This document shows positions 1 through 6,767 of a stretch of 12,041 bases of DNA, one piece after another; the first letter of the stretch is position 1; every line of letters begins with the position of its first letter. Location: positions 1 to 12,041 of the forward strand of contig JAFGNQ010000190.1 in assembly GCA_016926925.1 (NCBI GenBank). The letters are read 5' to 3'. The translations under genes and the position numbers were made by a program. This stretch comes from Candidatus Aminicenantota bacterium (lineage in GTDB: Bacteria > Acidobacteriota > Aminicenantia > Aminicenantales > Aminicenantaceae). The notes beneath the pieces are model-generated. The model was not told the DNA's origin. It searched no databases and worked only from the letters and a program-made list of their open reading frames with translations.

Positions 1-2
1 CC

Positions 3-188
3 GAAGTTAGAATGGGCAAAGGAAAAGGGGATCCGGAATTCTGGGTGGATGTCATAAAACCGGGGAAAATTTTGTACGAATTGGAAGGTGTTTCCGAATC
101 TCTGGCCAAAGAAGCCATGAGATTGGCTTCGAACAAGCTTCCGATCCGGACAAGGTTTGTTACACGGGATGCAAAGGAATTGAGATGA
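3..188 (+). CDS. rplP: 50S ribosomal protein L16, C-terminal part (5' end outside window)
   Basis: The open frame runs in from the left edge and stops at TGA 186-188, leaving 61 readable residues. They match the conserved end of L16: a glycine/lysine stretch ([12 protein letters not shown]), then [12 protein letters not shown], then a helix ending in the family tail [14 protein letters not shown]16 is a 23S rRNA-binding protein of the large subunit that lies near the peptidyl transferase centre and helps position tRNA. The stop overlaps the next start as ATGA, so L16 and L29 are probably translationally coupled, as in S10-type operons elsewhere. Nothing is broken; the gene is partial only because the window begins inside it. 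Confidence 0.97.
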   Translation, partial: EVRMGKGKGDPEFWVDVIKPGKILYELEGVSESLAKEAMRLASNKLPIRTRFVTRDAKELR

Positions 189-382
189 AAGCAAGAGAAC
201 TGCGAGAATTATCTGAAGATGAGTTGCACAACAAAGAGCAGGAATTGAAGGACCAGCTCTTCAAGCTTAAGTTTCAACATGCTTTGGGTCAACTTGAAAA
301 TGCCATGAAGCTCAAGACCATCAAAAAAGATCTGGCTCGCATTAAAACTATACTTCGCGAACAGAGCGAGGGAATGGAATAG
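185..382 (+). CDS. rpmC: 50S ribosomal protein L29
   Basis: This 65-residue protein has the usual L29 length. It is almost entirely two charged helices: LRELSEDEL near the N-terminus, [15 protein letters not shown] at residues 25-39, and the family motif [12 protein letters not shown] at residues 44-55. L29 sits at the polypeptide exit tunnel on the solvent side of the large subunit, next to L23, where trigger factor and SRP dock (family knowledge). The start overlaps the rplP stop in ATGA, and an AAGGAA ribosome site lies five bases before the ATG. Three bases separate it from rpsQ. No oddities are seen. Confidence 0.98.
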   Translation: MKARELRELSEDELHNKEQELKDQLFKLKFQHALGQLENAMKLKTIKKDLARIKTILREQSEGME

Positions 383-385
383 TCA

Positions 386-682
386 ATGAACAAGACGCAA
401 GGGCAAAAGACAACGAAAGTGGGTGTCGTAATCGGCAACAAGATGAAAAAAACCGTCTCGGTTCTTATAGAACGGCAGGTCCGGCATCCCCTTTACAAAA
501 AAACCGTAAAACGACGAAAGACATTTCTCGCACATGACGAATACGAGAAATGCCAGATCGGCGATGTGGTGAAGATTGTCGAGACACGACCTCTCAGCAA
601 GCGAAAGAGATGGCGCGTCTTGGAGATTATCGGGCTGTCTCCCAGCGATGCGGTCAAAGAAGAAGAGGAAAACAAAGAATGA
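386..682 (+). CDS. rpsQ: 30S ribosomal protein S17
   Basis: S17 is a primary 16S rRNA-binding protein of the small subunit with an OB-fold. Visible family features are [12 protein letters not shown] at the N-terminus, the basic loop [14 protein letters not shown] at residues 34-47, GDVVKI at 59-64 and the signature [13 protein letters not shown] at 66-78. At 98 residues it is longer than the roughly 84-residue E. coli protein. The extra length is an acidic tail (KEEEENKE) after the core. The DNA for this tail is purine-rich and supplies the GAGGA ribosome site (665-669) for rplN, whose start overlaps the rpsQ stop. Its own start is ATG 386, with GGAA six bases upstream. Confidence 0.98.
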   Translation: MNKTQGQKTTKVGVVIGNKMKKTVSVLIERQVRHPLYKKTVKRRKTFLAHDEYEKCQIGDVVKIVETRPLSKRKRWRVLEIIGLSPSDAVKEEEENKE

Positions 683-1047
683 TACGCCAAGAGACAATAC
701 TCAAGGTAGCCGACAACTCGGGAGCCCGGAAGATTTTATGCATCACCCCACTCGGAGGAGGCGTGGGAGATACCGCCAGCTTGGGCGATGTGATATCGGC
801 CTCTGTCAAAGAAGCCGAGCCTGAGAGCAAAATTCCCAAGGGTAAAGTTGTGCGGGCGGTTGTTGTTAGGACTCGAAAAGAAGTGAGGCGCAGAGACGGA
901 TCTTATATCCGCTTTTCCGATAACGCTGCCGTGATCATCGACCGTCAGGGTGAACCCTTAGGAACCCGAGTCTTCGGTCCTGTCGGCAGAGAATTGAGGG
1001 AAAGGAAATTCATGAAGATCGTCTCCCTCGCACCGGAGGTCCTCTGA
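679..1047 (+). CDS. rplN: 50S ribosomal protein L14
   Basis: L14 is a 23S rRNA-binding protein at the subunit interface that contributes to bridge contacts with the 30S subunit. The 122 residues match the usual length. They carry the conserved start [18 protein letters not shown], the signature around [17 protein letters not shown] followed by YIRF (residues 59-79), and the C-terminal blocks [12 protein letters not shown] and [12 protein letters not shown]. The frame stays open upstream to 550, but residues before ATG 679 have no L14 similarity and overlap rpsQ. ATG 679 forms an ATGA junction with rpsQ and has GAGGA nine bases upstream, so it is the start used here. The stop overlaps the rplX start as TGATG. 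Confidence 0.98.
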   Translation: MIRQETILKVADNSGARKILCITPLGGGVGDTASLGDVISASVKEAEPESKIPKGKVVRAVVVRTRKEVRRRDGSYIRFSDNAAVIIDRQGEPLGTRVFGPVGRELRERKFMKIVSLAPEVL

Positions 1048-1373
1048 TGAACAAGATGAGGCTACGAAAAAATGATGAGGTTATCGTTATCGCCGGGAAA
1101 GATAAAGGCAAGACGGGAAAAGTCCTGAAAGTCATACCGGAAAAGCAGCGCGTTATCGTAGAGAAGATCAACTTTTCCAAGGAGTTCATCCGGCGGGACC
1201 AAAGCAAAAACATCCAAGGCGGCATTATGGAAAAAGAGGCTGCCATCCACATATCGAATTTAAGGCCTTATTGCTCAGAGTGTGGACAGGGAGTGAGAAT
1301 CAATTCAAAAAAGCTCGATGATGGAAGCAAAATTCGTGTTTGCTCCAAATGCGAGAATAGCTTAGAGAAATAA
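1047..1373 (+). CDS. rplX: 50S ribosomal protein L24, zinc-ribbon (four-cysteine) form
   Basis: L24 is an assembly-initiating 23S rRNA-binding protein. The KOW motif is clear at residues 8-40 ([19 protein letters not shown]), followed by [17 protein letters not shown]. The C-terminal third contains two CxxC pairs, Cys76/Cys79 and Cys99/Cys102, separated by 19 residues. That pattern fits a zinc ribbon, like the L24 remembered from Thermus and unlike the cysteine-poor E. coli form; metal binding is inferred. The 108-residue length is normal for the family. The start ATG 1047 overlaps the rplN stop, and GGAGG (1035-1039) lies seven bases before the ATG. A 16-base gap follows to rplE. Confidence 0.97.
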   Translation: MNKMRLRKNDEVIVIAGKDKGKTGKVLKVIPEKQRVIVEKINFSKEFIRRDQSKNIQGGIMEKEAAIHISNLRPYCSECGQGVRINSKKLDDGSKIRVCSKCENSLEK

Positions 1374-1389
1374 AGAAGAGGTATGCCAA

Positions 1390-1935
1390 ATGAGTCGCCT
1401 CCTTGAAAAGTACAAGAAAGAAATCGTTCCGGACCTCCAGAAGGATCTGTCGATCGGAAACACAATGGCTGTTCCCAGACTTGAGAAAATTGTTATCAAC
1501 ATAGGAGTCGGAGAAGCCATCCAAAACATAAAAGCGCTCGACACAGCAAAAAAAGAACTGAGCCTTATTACGGGGCAATGGCCTGCTGTCGGTCGGGCTA
1601 GAAAGTCCATTTCTTCGTTCAAACTGCGTCAGGGGCATGCGATTGCTTGTTATGTCACCTTGCGCGGAAAACGCATGTACGAATTCTTTGATCGACTTGT
1701 CAATATCGTTCTGCCTCGTGTCCGGGATTTCAGGGGTGTTTCCGCCCGGGGCTTTGACAAGCGAGGGAACTATACGCTTGGGTTACGGGACCAACTCGTT
1801 TTTCCTGAAATTGATTACACAAAGATCGAGAAAAGCCGGGGTATGAATATCACCATTGTCACCTCGGCGAAGGACGACAAAGAAAGTTATGCGTTACTGA
1901 AAAAAATGGGGATGCCTTTTAGTGAGGCGTCCTAA
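1390..1935 (+). CDS. rplE: 50S ribosomal protein L5
   Basis: L5 binds 5S rRNA and, with L18, carries it into the central protuberance of the large subunit. At 181 residues it is close to the family norm of about 179. Visible blocks are [13 protein letters not shown] (31-43), [20 protein letters not shown] (61-80), [15 protein letters not shown] (89-103), the [17 protein letters not shown] stretch (112-128) and the conserved end with KKMGMPF. The ATG at 1390 has AAGAGG eight bases upstream. An earlier ATG at 1383 is out of frame and not used. The stop lies 13 bases before the GTG start chosen for rpsN. Confidence 0.98.
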   Translation: MSRLLEKYKKEIVPDLQKDLSIGNTMAVPRLEKIVINIGVGEAIQNIKALDTAKKELSLITGQWPAVGRARKSISSFKLRQGHAIACYVTLRGKRMYEFFDRLVNIVLPRVRDFRGVSARGFDKRGNYTLGLRDQLVFPEIDYTKIEKSRGMNITIVTSAKDDKESYALLKKMGMPFSEAS

Positions 1936-1941
1936 GGAAGG
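1936..1941 (+). promoter_or_regulatory. Ribosome binding site deciding the GTG start of rpsN
   Basis: The hexamer GGAAGG begins right after the rplE stop codon and ends seven bases before GTG 1949. The in-frame ATG at 1922 lies upstream of this site, inside rplE, and would add nine residues absent from the family. The position of this site therefore favours the GTG start. Confidence 0.7.
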
Positions 1942-1948
1942 CAAAAAA

Positions 1949-2134
1949 GTGTCAAAAAAATCAAGCATGGCAAAGTACTTGAGAACGCCAAAATATTCTG
2001 TGCGAAAAAAAAGCCGATGCCGCATCTGCGGCCGCTCTAAGGGCTATTTCCGAAAATTTGACATGTGCCGTCTTTGTTTCCGTGAGTTAGCCTTGAAGGG
2101 CGAGATTCCCGGAATCATAAAGGCATCGTGGTGA
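1949..2134 (+). CDS. rpsN: 30S ribosomal protein S14, type Z (zinc-binding)
   Basis: S14 is a small-subunit head protein that contacts 16S rRNA near the A site. This is the short, zinc-binding form. From the GTG at 1949 it is 61 residues, exactly the usual type Z length, with Cys24, Cys27, Cys40 and Cys43 in CxxC-x12-CxxC arrangement (CRIC and CRLC). The C-terminus [16 protein letters not shown] is typical. The frame is open back to ATG 1922, but those extra residues overlap rplE and lie before the ribosome site at 1936-1941. No second S14 copy is present in the window. A GTG start for a ribosomal protein is slightly unusual, and rplR and rpsE nearby also use non-ATG starts. Confidence 0.95.
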   Translation: MSKKSSMAKYLRTPKYSVRKKSRCRICGRSKGYFRKFDMCRLCFRELALKGEIPGIIKASW

Positions 2135-2153
2135 AAAGCAGAGAGGTCTCATC

Positions 2154-2552
2154 ATGACTATGACAGATCCAATCGCAGACATGTTAACGAGAATCCGAAA
2201 TGCAGTCTTGATAAAATCGAGGGAGGTTCAGATCCCTTCCTCCAAGATGAAAATCGAAATCGCCAAGATTCTGAAAGACGAAGGATACATTAAAAATTTC
2301 AGAGTTTTGGAGGGAAATGTTCAGGGTGTTTTGAATATTCTTCTCAAGTATGCGGAAGGCAGCGAGAGTGTTATCTCAGGACTCAAGCGGGTGAGCAAAC
2401 CCGGGTGTCGCATCTACTGCAAAGCCGATTCCATCCCCAAAGTACTTGACGGACTGGGGATCATCATCATATCAACCTCCAAGGGAGTAGCTACAGGAAG
2501 AAAATGTGAGGAACTTGGTATTGGAGGGGAGGTTTTGTGTCAAATCTGGTAA
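2154..2552 (+). CDS. rpsH: 30S ribosomal protein S8
   Basis: S8 binds helix 21 of 16S rRNA early in small-subunit assembly; in E. coli it also represses the spc operon. The 132 residues start with the standard MTMTDPIADMLTRIRNA and contain VQIPSSKMKIEIAKILKDEG and the C-terminal signature GIIIISTSKGV (102-112), ending GEVLCQIW. ATG 2154 has GAGAGG seven bases upstream. ATG 2160 would remove only two residues and cannot be excluded. Whether S8 autoregulation occurs here cannot be read from the sequence; no obvious leader structure stands before rplE. It lies 19 bases after rpsN and 25 before rplF. Confidence 0.98.
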   Translation: MTMTDPIADMLTRIRNAVLIKSREVQIPSSKMKIEIAKILKDEGYIKNFRVLEGNVQGVLNILLKYAEGSESVISGLKRVSKPGCRIYCKADSIPKVLDGLGIIIISTSKGVATGRKCEELGIGGEVLCQIW

Positions 2553-2577
2553 ATTCCAAATGAGAGGAAATTGAGAA

Positions 2578-3123
2578 ATGTCGAGGGTAGGAAAAGAACC
2601 GATTGCAGTTCCAGAGGGAGTCGTTGTCACAATTCGCCCGGATACCATCGAGTTTTCCGGCCCGAAGGGCAACCTGACGTCTCCCCTGTTTACAGGGATC
2701 AAGGCCGAGCTCGAAGATAACCGATTGACTTTCTTTAGGCAGGACAATTCCGGCAATTTGCCTGCATTCCACGGGTTGTGCCGTACTCTGGCCTTCAATG
2801 CTGCGAAAGGTGTTTCCATAGGATTTTCAAAACAGCTGGAGATCGTCGGAGTCGGTTACCGAGCCAGGCTGGATAACGACAAATTGGAACTCAATCTGGG
2901 CTACTCAAAGCCCATTGTTTATAGAATTCCGGATGACATCGAGATTGTTCTGGAAAAACCAACTCAGATCACTGTCAAAGGGATCGATAAACAGAGAGTT
3001 GGTCAGGAAGCCCATAAGATCAGGAGCTTTCGTAAACCAGATCCCTACAAACTGAAGGGAATCCGCTATATGGGAGAACGCTTGATCAAGAAGGAACGGA
3101 AGGCAGGAGTGAGCGGTGCATAA
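2578..3123 (+). CDS. rplF: 50S ribosomal protein L6
   Basis: L6 is a two-domain 23S rRNA-binding protein near the GTPase-associated region and the sarcin-ricin loop. The 181 residues show the conserved start MSRVGKEPIAVPEGV, the domain junction GFSKQLEIVGVGYRA (82-96) and the C-terminal block QEAHKIRSFRKPDPYKLKG. In the usual signature the residue after PYK is Gly or Ala; here codon CTG gives Leu159, a visible departure in an otherwise ordinary protein. ATG 2578 is preceded by GAGAGGA nine bases upstream. The last eight bases overlap rplR, suggesting coupled translation. Confidence 0.97.
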   Translation: MSRVGKEPIAVPEGVVVTIRPDTIEFSGPKGNLTSPLFTGIKAELEDNRLTFFRQDNSGNLPAFHGLCRTLAFNAAKGVSIGFSKQLEIVGVGYRARLDNDKLELNLGYSKPIVYRIPDDIEIVLEKPTQITVKGIDKQRVGQEAHKIRSFRKPDPYKLKGIRYMGERLIKKERKAGVSGA

Positions 3124-3490
3124 AGACAACGTTACTTTGAAAAAAAAAGCGAAAGATCGTATCCGCAAGAGGATTAGAAAAAAAATATCGGGGACTCCTG
3201 AGAGGCCTCGTACTTTCGTCTACAAGAGCAATCGGCATCTCTATGTCCAAGTCATCGATGATGTCAGCGGTAAAGTGATCACTGCAGCATCGACGTTGGA
3301 AAAGGACTATAGGGAGAAGAACAAAAACACAAAAAATATGGAGGCATCCAAGAAGCTGGGTGAGCTGGTTGCGAGCAAGCTGAAGAAAGAAAAGATCAAG
3401 ACTGTTGTGTTCGACAGAGGAACCCATCCCTATCACGGTCGCGTGAAAACATTGGCGGAAGCCATGAGAAAGGGAGGGATCACTTTTTAG
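3116..3490 (+). CDS. rplR: 50S ribosomal protein L18
   Basis: L18 binds 5S rRNA together with L5 and anchors the central protuberance. The family blocks are ERPRTFVYKSNRHLYVQVIDD (29-49, given here as the recognisable core), ITAASTLEK (55-63) and the C-terminal FDRGTHPYHGRVKTLAEAM. Its length is 124 residues. The best start is GTG 3116, with AGGAG (3105-3109) six bases upstream; this places the start inside the last codons of rplF, an eight-base overlap. No ATG gives a complete N-terminus. The basic N-terminal arm (residues 9-23, KKKAKDRIRKRIRKK) is the usual RNA-binding tail. Confidence 0.96.
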   Translation: MHKDNVTLKKKAKDRIRKRIRKKISGTPERPRTFVYKSNRHLYVQVIDDVSGKVITAASTLEKDYREKNKNTKNMEASKKLGELVASKLKKEKIKTVVFDRGTHPYHGRVKTLAEAMRKGGITF

Positions 3491-3500
3491 TGATGACTTA

Positions 3501-3507
3501 GAGGAGG
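3501..3507 (+). promoter_or_regulatory. Strong ribosome binding site for the TTG start of rpsE
   Basis: GAGGAGG sits six bases before TTG 3514. It is the strongest Shine-Dalgarno match among the ribosomal protein genes here and supports initiation at a TTG codon, possibly compensating for the weaker start. Confidence 0.75.
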
Positions 3508-3513
3508 AATAGG

Positions 3514-4026
3514 TTGAAAGACGCGTTAAAGGAAGAATTCGAAGATGAACTGGAACTTAAAGATCAGGTTATCTCGATCAGGCGAACCACAAAGGTCGTT
3601 AAAGGCGGCAAGAATCTTAGCTTTTCAGCTCTAGTCGCTGTAGGAAACGAACACGGTCTGGTCGGTATAGGAATGGGAAAGGCTCGCGAAGTTCCTCCCG
3701 CGATCGCCAAGGCTGTTCAAGCTGCTAAAAAGAACTTAATGAAGGTCCCTCTGAAAGGTACGACGATTCCTCATTATATAAAAGGCGTCCATTGCGGCGG
3801 CAAAGTCGTACTGCGTCCGGCCTCAAAAGGAACGGGCGTTATTGCCGGAGGCGCCGTGCGGGTCATCATGGAGTTAGCCGGGATTAAAGATATTCTGACT
3901 AAATCAATCCGGAGCAACAACCCCATCAGCGTTGCTCACGCAACCATGGTGGCGTTGAAAAATCTCAAGGATCCCAAGAAAGTCTCGGAGATTCGGGATC
4001 GGGATGAGGAGTCGGTATGGCAGTGA
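3514..4026 (+). CDS. rpsE: 30S ribosomal protein S5
   Basis: S5 lies at the mRNA entry side of the small subunit and affects decoding accuracy and helicase activity. The 170 residues contain the double-stranded-RNA-binding-like N-domain with [19 protein letters not shown] (28-46) and [17 protein letters not shown] (48-64), then TTIPH and [19 protein letters not shown] (107-125) of the C-domain, and the usual [15 protein letters not shown]. The start is TTG 3514, with a strong GAGGAGG upstream; an acidic stretch ([10 protein letters not shown]) precedes the core, as in many S5 proteins. The last ten bases overlap the rpmD start region. Confidence 0.96.
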   Translation: MKDALKEEFEDELELKDQVISIRRTTKVVKGGKNLSFSALVAVGNEHGLVGIGMGKAREVPPAIAKAVQAAKKNLMKVPLKGTTIPHYIKGVHCGGKVVLRPASKGTGVIAGGAVRVIMELAGIKDILTKSIRSNNPISVAHATMVALKNLKDPKKVSEIRDRDEESVWQ

Positions 4027-4283
4027 AAAAAGAGACCCGATCCGAGAAACCCTCTGCAGCCGAGAAGGTTGCGAAAAAAGAGGGAAAAGTAGCCGAAAAA
4101 CAACTCAAGATAAAGCTGGTGCGGAGCTTGATCGGAAGGCCGCAAAAACAACGTGAGGTAGCCAAGGGGCTGGGTTTGCGTAAGCTCAATTCAGAGGTGA
4201 TCCGCAGTGACCGTCCCGAGATTCGGGGTATGATCAGGAAAATACCTCATCTGCTTACAGTGGAGGAGTTGGAGAAAAAATGA
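4017..4283 (+). CDS. rpmD: 50S ribosomal protein L30 with charged N-terminal extension
   Basis: L30 is a small 23S rRNA-binding protein of the large subunit, usually about 58-62 residues. The family core begins near residue 30: LKIKLVRSLIGRPQKQREV, then GLGLRKLNSEVIR, RGMIRKIPHLLTVEE. Before it lie about 29 residues rich in Lys, Glu and Ala that are not part of the core, giving 88 residues in total. ATG 4017 has GAGGAG (4006-4011) five bases upstream and lies inside the end of rpsE. No in-frame start near residue 29 has a comparable site, so the extension is probably real. The stop overlaps the rplO start as ATGA. Confidence 0.93.
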   Translation: MAVKKETRSEKPSAAEKVAKKEGKVAEKQLKIKLVRSLIGRPQKQREVAKGLGLRKLNSEVIRSDRPEIRGMIRKIPHLLTVEELEKK

Positions 4284-4726
4284 ATCTGAGCAACCTGCAT
4301 CCTGCAAAAAATTCTCGAAAGGACAAAAGGCGAGTGGGAAGGGGTCCCGGTTCCGGACGAGGCAAGACGTCCGGCCGGGGAATGAAAGGACAGAAGTCTA
4401 ATTCCGGATATTCTAGAAAAAGAGGTTTCGAAGGCGGACAGATGCCTTTGAGTCGAAGAGTTCCCAAAAGAGGGTTTACCAACATTTTCCGCCAAGACTA
4501 CAGCATTGTGAATCTTACGCGGCTGGCAAAGATAGCCAAAGATGAGATCACCCTGAAGGATATGGTAGAAGCCGGTATCATCAAAAAAGAAACTGAGCTG
4601 GTGAAAATCCTGGGACATGGAGATATGGCTACAGCGAAGACCATCCACGCCCATCGTTTTTCTCAATCCGCCCAGAAAAAGATAGAAGAGGCGGGCGGTA
4701 AAGTCCTGGTTATAGGAAGCGAATAA
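4280..4726 (+). CDS. rplO: 50S ribosomal protein L15
   Basis: L15 is a late-assembly 23S rRNA-binding protein with a long glycine/basic extension reaching into the subunit core. That extension is plain: RRVGRGPGSGRGKTSGRGMK (residues 17-36), then RGFEGGQMPLSRRVPKRGF (48-66). The globular domain ends with the family signature region FSQSAQKKIEEAGG (127-140). The 148-residue length is normal. The start overlaps the rpmD stop, and GGAG lies five bases before the ATG. The stop overlaps secY as TAATG. Confidence 0.98.
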   Translation: MNLSNLHPAKNSRKDKRRVGRGPGSGRGKTSGRGMKGQKSNSGYSRKRGFEGGQMPLSRRVPKRGFTNIFRQDYSIVNLTRLAKIAKDEITLKDMVEAGIIKKETELVKILGHGDMATAKTIHAHRFSQSAQKKIEEAGGKVLVIGSE

Positions 4727-6108
4727 TGCTCGACAGCATAAAAAATATTTTCAGCATTCCCGACTTGAGAAAGAGGGTCATCTTCACCCTGTTGCTTTTG
4801 GCCGTCTACCGAATAGGTGCGCAGATCCCAAATCCTGGGATAAGTGCCACCGCTTTAGCGGAATTCTGGGAAGCTCAACGTGGAACTATTTTCGGTTTCA
4901 TCGACCTCTTCTCGGGTGGCAATATGTCCCGGATGACGGTCTTCGCTCTTGGAATCATGCCCTATATCAGCTCCTCCATTATCCTTCAGCTCCTGCAGGT
5001 GGTTTGGCCCTACCTGGAAAGATTGTCCAAGGAAGGAGAACTCGGACGCAAGAAAATCACCCAATACACCCGCTATGGAACACTCGTCATCTGCATCATC
5101 CAATCCTTCGGGATTAGTTTACTTTTGGAATCCTTGAAGAGTCCCGGCGGTTCTCCAATCGTTCCTCACCCCGGCATCGGATTTAAGCTTATGACGATGT
5201 TAACCATGACCACCGGTACGGTCTTTATCATGTGGCTGGGCGAGCAGATATCCGAGAGAGGCATCGGAAACGGGATCTCTCTCATCATCTTCGCCGGTAT
5301 TGTCGTCGATTTTCCGCGGGCAATCCAGAGCGTGGTCTCCCAAATAAGAACGGGAGACGTCGGTCCATTGAAGCTCATCTTCCTTGTTGCCATCATGATT
5401 GCAGTCTGCGCCGTCATTGTTTTTGTGGAACGGGGGCAGCGACGCATTCCTGTCTCCTATGCCAAAAGAGTGGTCGGCCGCAAAATCTACGGAGGTCAAA
5501 GCACCCATCTCCCCTTGCGTGTCAACACCGGAGGCGTCATTCCCATCATTTTTGCTGCGTCGGTGATTACGATTCCTTCGACTCTAGCCCAGATGATTAA
5601 AATCCCCTTCATTCAGAGCATTGCGCAGCAGTTCGGCATGGGAATGCCCCTTTATGTTCTTTTGTATATAGCAGCTATCATATTTTTTACCTATTTTTAT
5701 GTGTCGATCATTTTTAATCCATCCGATGTGGCCGATAATTTGCGAAAATACGGTGGTTTCATCCCTGGAATCAGACCCGGAAAGAATACGTCCGACTTTA
5801 TTGACGGCGTTCTCTCGCGGTTGACGCTGGTGGGATCGATTTACCTCGCTGCCGTAGCCGTAATGCCTGAGTTCATGATGACGGGATTTCGTGTGCAGAA
5901 CCTTCCCTTTATCGGAGCTTTTTTGGATCAAAATCTGCCGCAGTGGTTCACGCAGGGCATGAATGTCGATTTTTACTTTGGCGGGACCTCTATTCTGATC
6001 GTCGTTGGCGTCGCTATGGATACGCTGCAGCAGATTGAAGCCCAGTTGGTGATGAGGCATTACGATGGTTTCATGCGCCGCGGAAGAATAAAAGGCAGGA
6101 GGGGATGA
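4726..6108 (+). CDS. secY: Preprotein translocase subunit SecY
   Basis: SecY forms the protein-conducting channel of the inner membrane with SecE and SecG and receives chains from SecA or the ribosome. About ten membrane segments are readable. Family landmarks are the plug-side and TM2 region IFGFIDLFSGGNMSRM through ALGIMPYISSSIILQLL (to residue 90), GNGISLIIFAGI (181-192), the cytoplasmic loop around RRIPVSYAKR, NTGGVIPIIFA (267-277), NPSDVADNLRKYGGFIPGIR (331-350) and the C-terminal tail RHYDGFMRRGRIKGRR. The length, 460 residues, exceeds the E. coli protein (about 443). Much of the excess is a periplasmic-side insertion of roughly 20-25 residues between PEFM (381-384) and FYFGGTS (416-422). 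It is coupled at both ends (TAATG with rplO, ATGA with adk). Confidence 0.98.
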   Translation: MLDSIKNIFSIPDLRKRVIFTLLLLAVYRIGAQIPNPGISATALAEFWEAQRGTIFGFIDLFSGGNMSRMTVFALGIMPYISSSIILQLLQVVWPYLERLSKEGELGRKKITQYTRYGTLVICIIQSFGISLLLESLKSPGGSPIVPHPGIGFKLMTMLTMTTGTVFIMWLGEQISERGIGNGISLIIFAGIVVDFPRAIQSVVSQIRTGDVGPLKLIFLVAIMIAVCAVIVFVERGQRRIPVSYAKRVVGRKIYGGQSTHLPLRVNTGGVIPIIFAASVITIPSTLAQMIKIPFIQSIAQQFGMGMPLYVLLYIAAIIFFTYFYVSIIFNPSDVADNLRKYGGFIPGIRPGKNTSDFIDGVLSRLTLVGSIYLAAVAVMPEFMMTGFRVQNLPFIGAFLDQNLPQWFTQGMNVDFYFGGTSILIVVGVAMDTLQQIEAQLVMRHYDGFMRRGRIKGRRG

Positions 6109-6758
6109 GGATTATTTTGCTCGGGGCCCCGGGAAGTGGCAAGGGAACACAAGGGGATCTTTTGGAAAAAAAGTTCGGATTTCCCAGAATTTCCACCGGA
6201 GATCTGCTTCGCGAGGCCGTGTCTGCGGCAACGCCCCTGGGACTCAAGGCAAAAGCGGCCATGGACCGCGGCGAGCTGGTTGAGGATGCTCTCGTTGTCG
6301 GAATGGTCGAAGAGAGGATTCACGGACTTGATTGTCAAAAGGGATATATTTTAGACGGATTCCCCCGAAACATCTCTCAGGCTGAAAAACTTGGAGCGAT
6401 CGATGGTCGCCGTGAGGTTGCCATCGAGATCGTTTTGGCCGATGAAGCCGTAATTGAGAGGCTCAGTGCGCGAAGAATCTGTTCCGACTGCGGGGCTATT
6501 TACAATCTGTTGCTAAAACCTCCCCAAAGGACCCAAGTTTGCGACATGTGCAACGGCGCTCTCCTCCAAAGAGACGACGATAGACCGGATGTGATTGCAG
6601 ATCGACTGAAAGTGTATCACGAACGGACCGAGCCTTTGGTGGATTATTACGGGAAAAGAAATGTTTTTCATCGAGTCGACGGAGAAGGGACGATTTTATC
6701 GATATTCGAGGACATCTGTCGGATTTTGGATTCGACTCTTGGACAGAAAGGGCTGTAA
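6105..6758 (+). CDS. adk: Adenylate kinase (zinc-LID type)
   Basis: Adenylate kinase interconverts ATP plus AMP with two ADP in the cytoplasm. The 217 residues carry the P-loop GAPGSGKGTQ (7-16), the AMP-binding segment ISTGDLLREAV (29-39), the DGFPRN motif (84-89) and the RxDDRPDVI-type motif after the LID, here RDDDRPDVIADRL. The LID domain has Cys126, Cys129, Cys146 and Cys149 in two CxxC pairs, the zinc-binding arrangement known in Gram-positive and many other bacteria; E. coli Adk lacks it. The start overlaps the secY stop as ATGA, and GGAGG (6099-6103) partly overlies the end of secY just before the ATG. A nine-base gap separates it from map. Confidence 0.98.
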   Translation: MRIILLGAPGSGKGTQGDLLEKKFGFPRISTGDLLREAVSAATPLGLKAKAAMDRGELVEDALVVGMVEERIHGLDCQKGYILDGFPRNISQAEKLGAIDGRREVAIEIVLADEAVIERLSARRICSDCGAIYNLLLKPPQRTQVCDMCNGALLQRDDDRPDVIADRLKVYHERTEPLVDYYGKRNVFHRVDGEGTILSIFEDICRILDSTLGQKGL

Positions 6759-6767
6759 AGGCTGAAA

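Noticed and set aside
550..678. Upstream extension of the rplN frame
   Set aside because: It overlaps rpsQ, has no L14 similarity, and ATG 679 has the ribosome site and the exact family start.
1922..1948. ATG start for rpsN inside rplE
   Set aside because: The nine extra residues are not family-like and lie before the GGAAGG site; GTG 1949 gives the standard 61 residues.
5232..5600. 122-residue frame in the + strand inside secY
   Set aside because: It overlaps conserved SecY membrane segments in another frame and has a composition typical of a shadow frame.
5584..6060. 158-residue frame on the - strand inside secY
   Set aside because: It is antisense to conserved SecY sequence, has no recognisable motif and no convincing ribosome site; a shadow.
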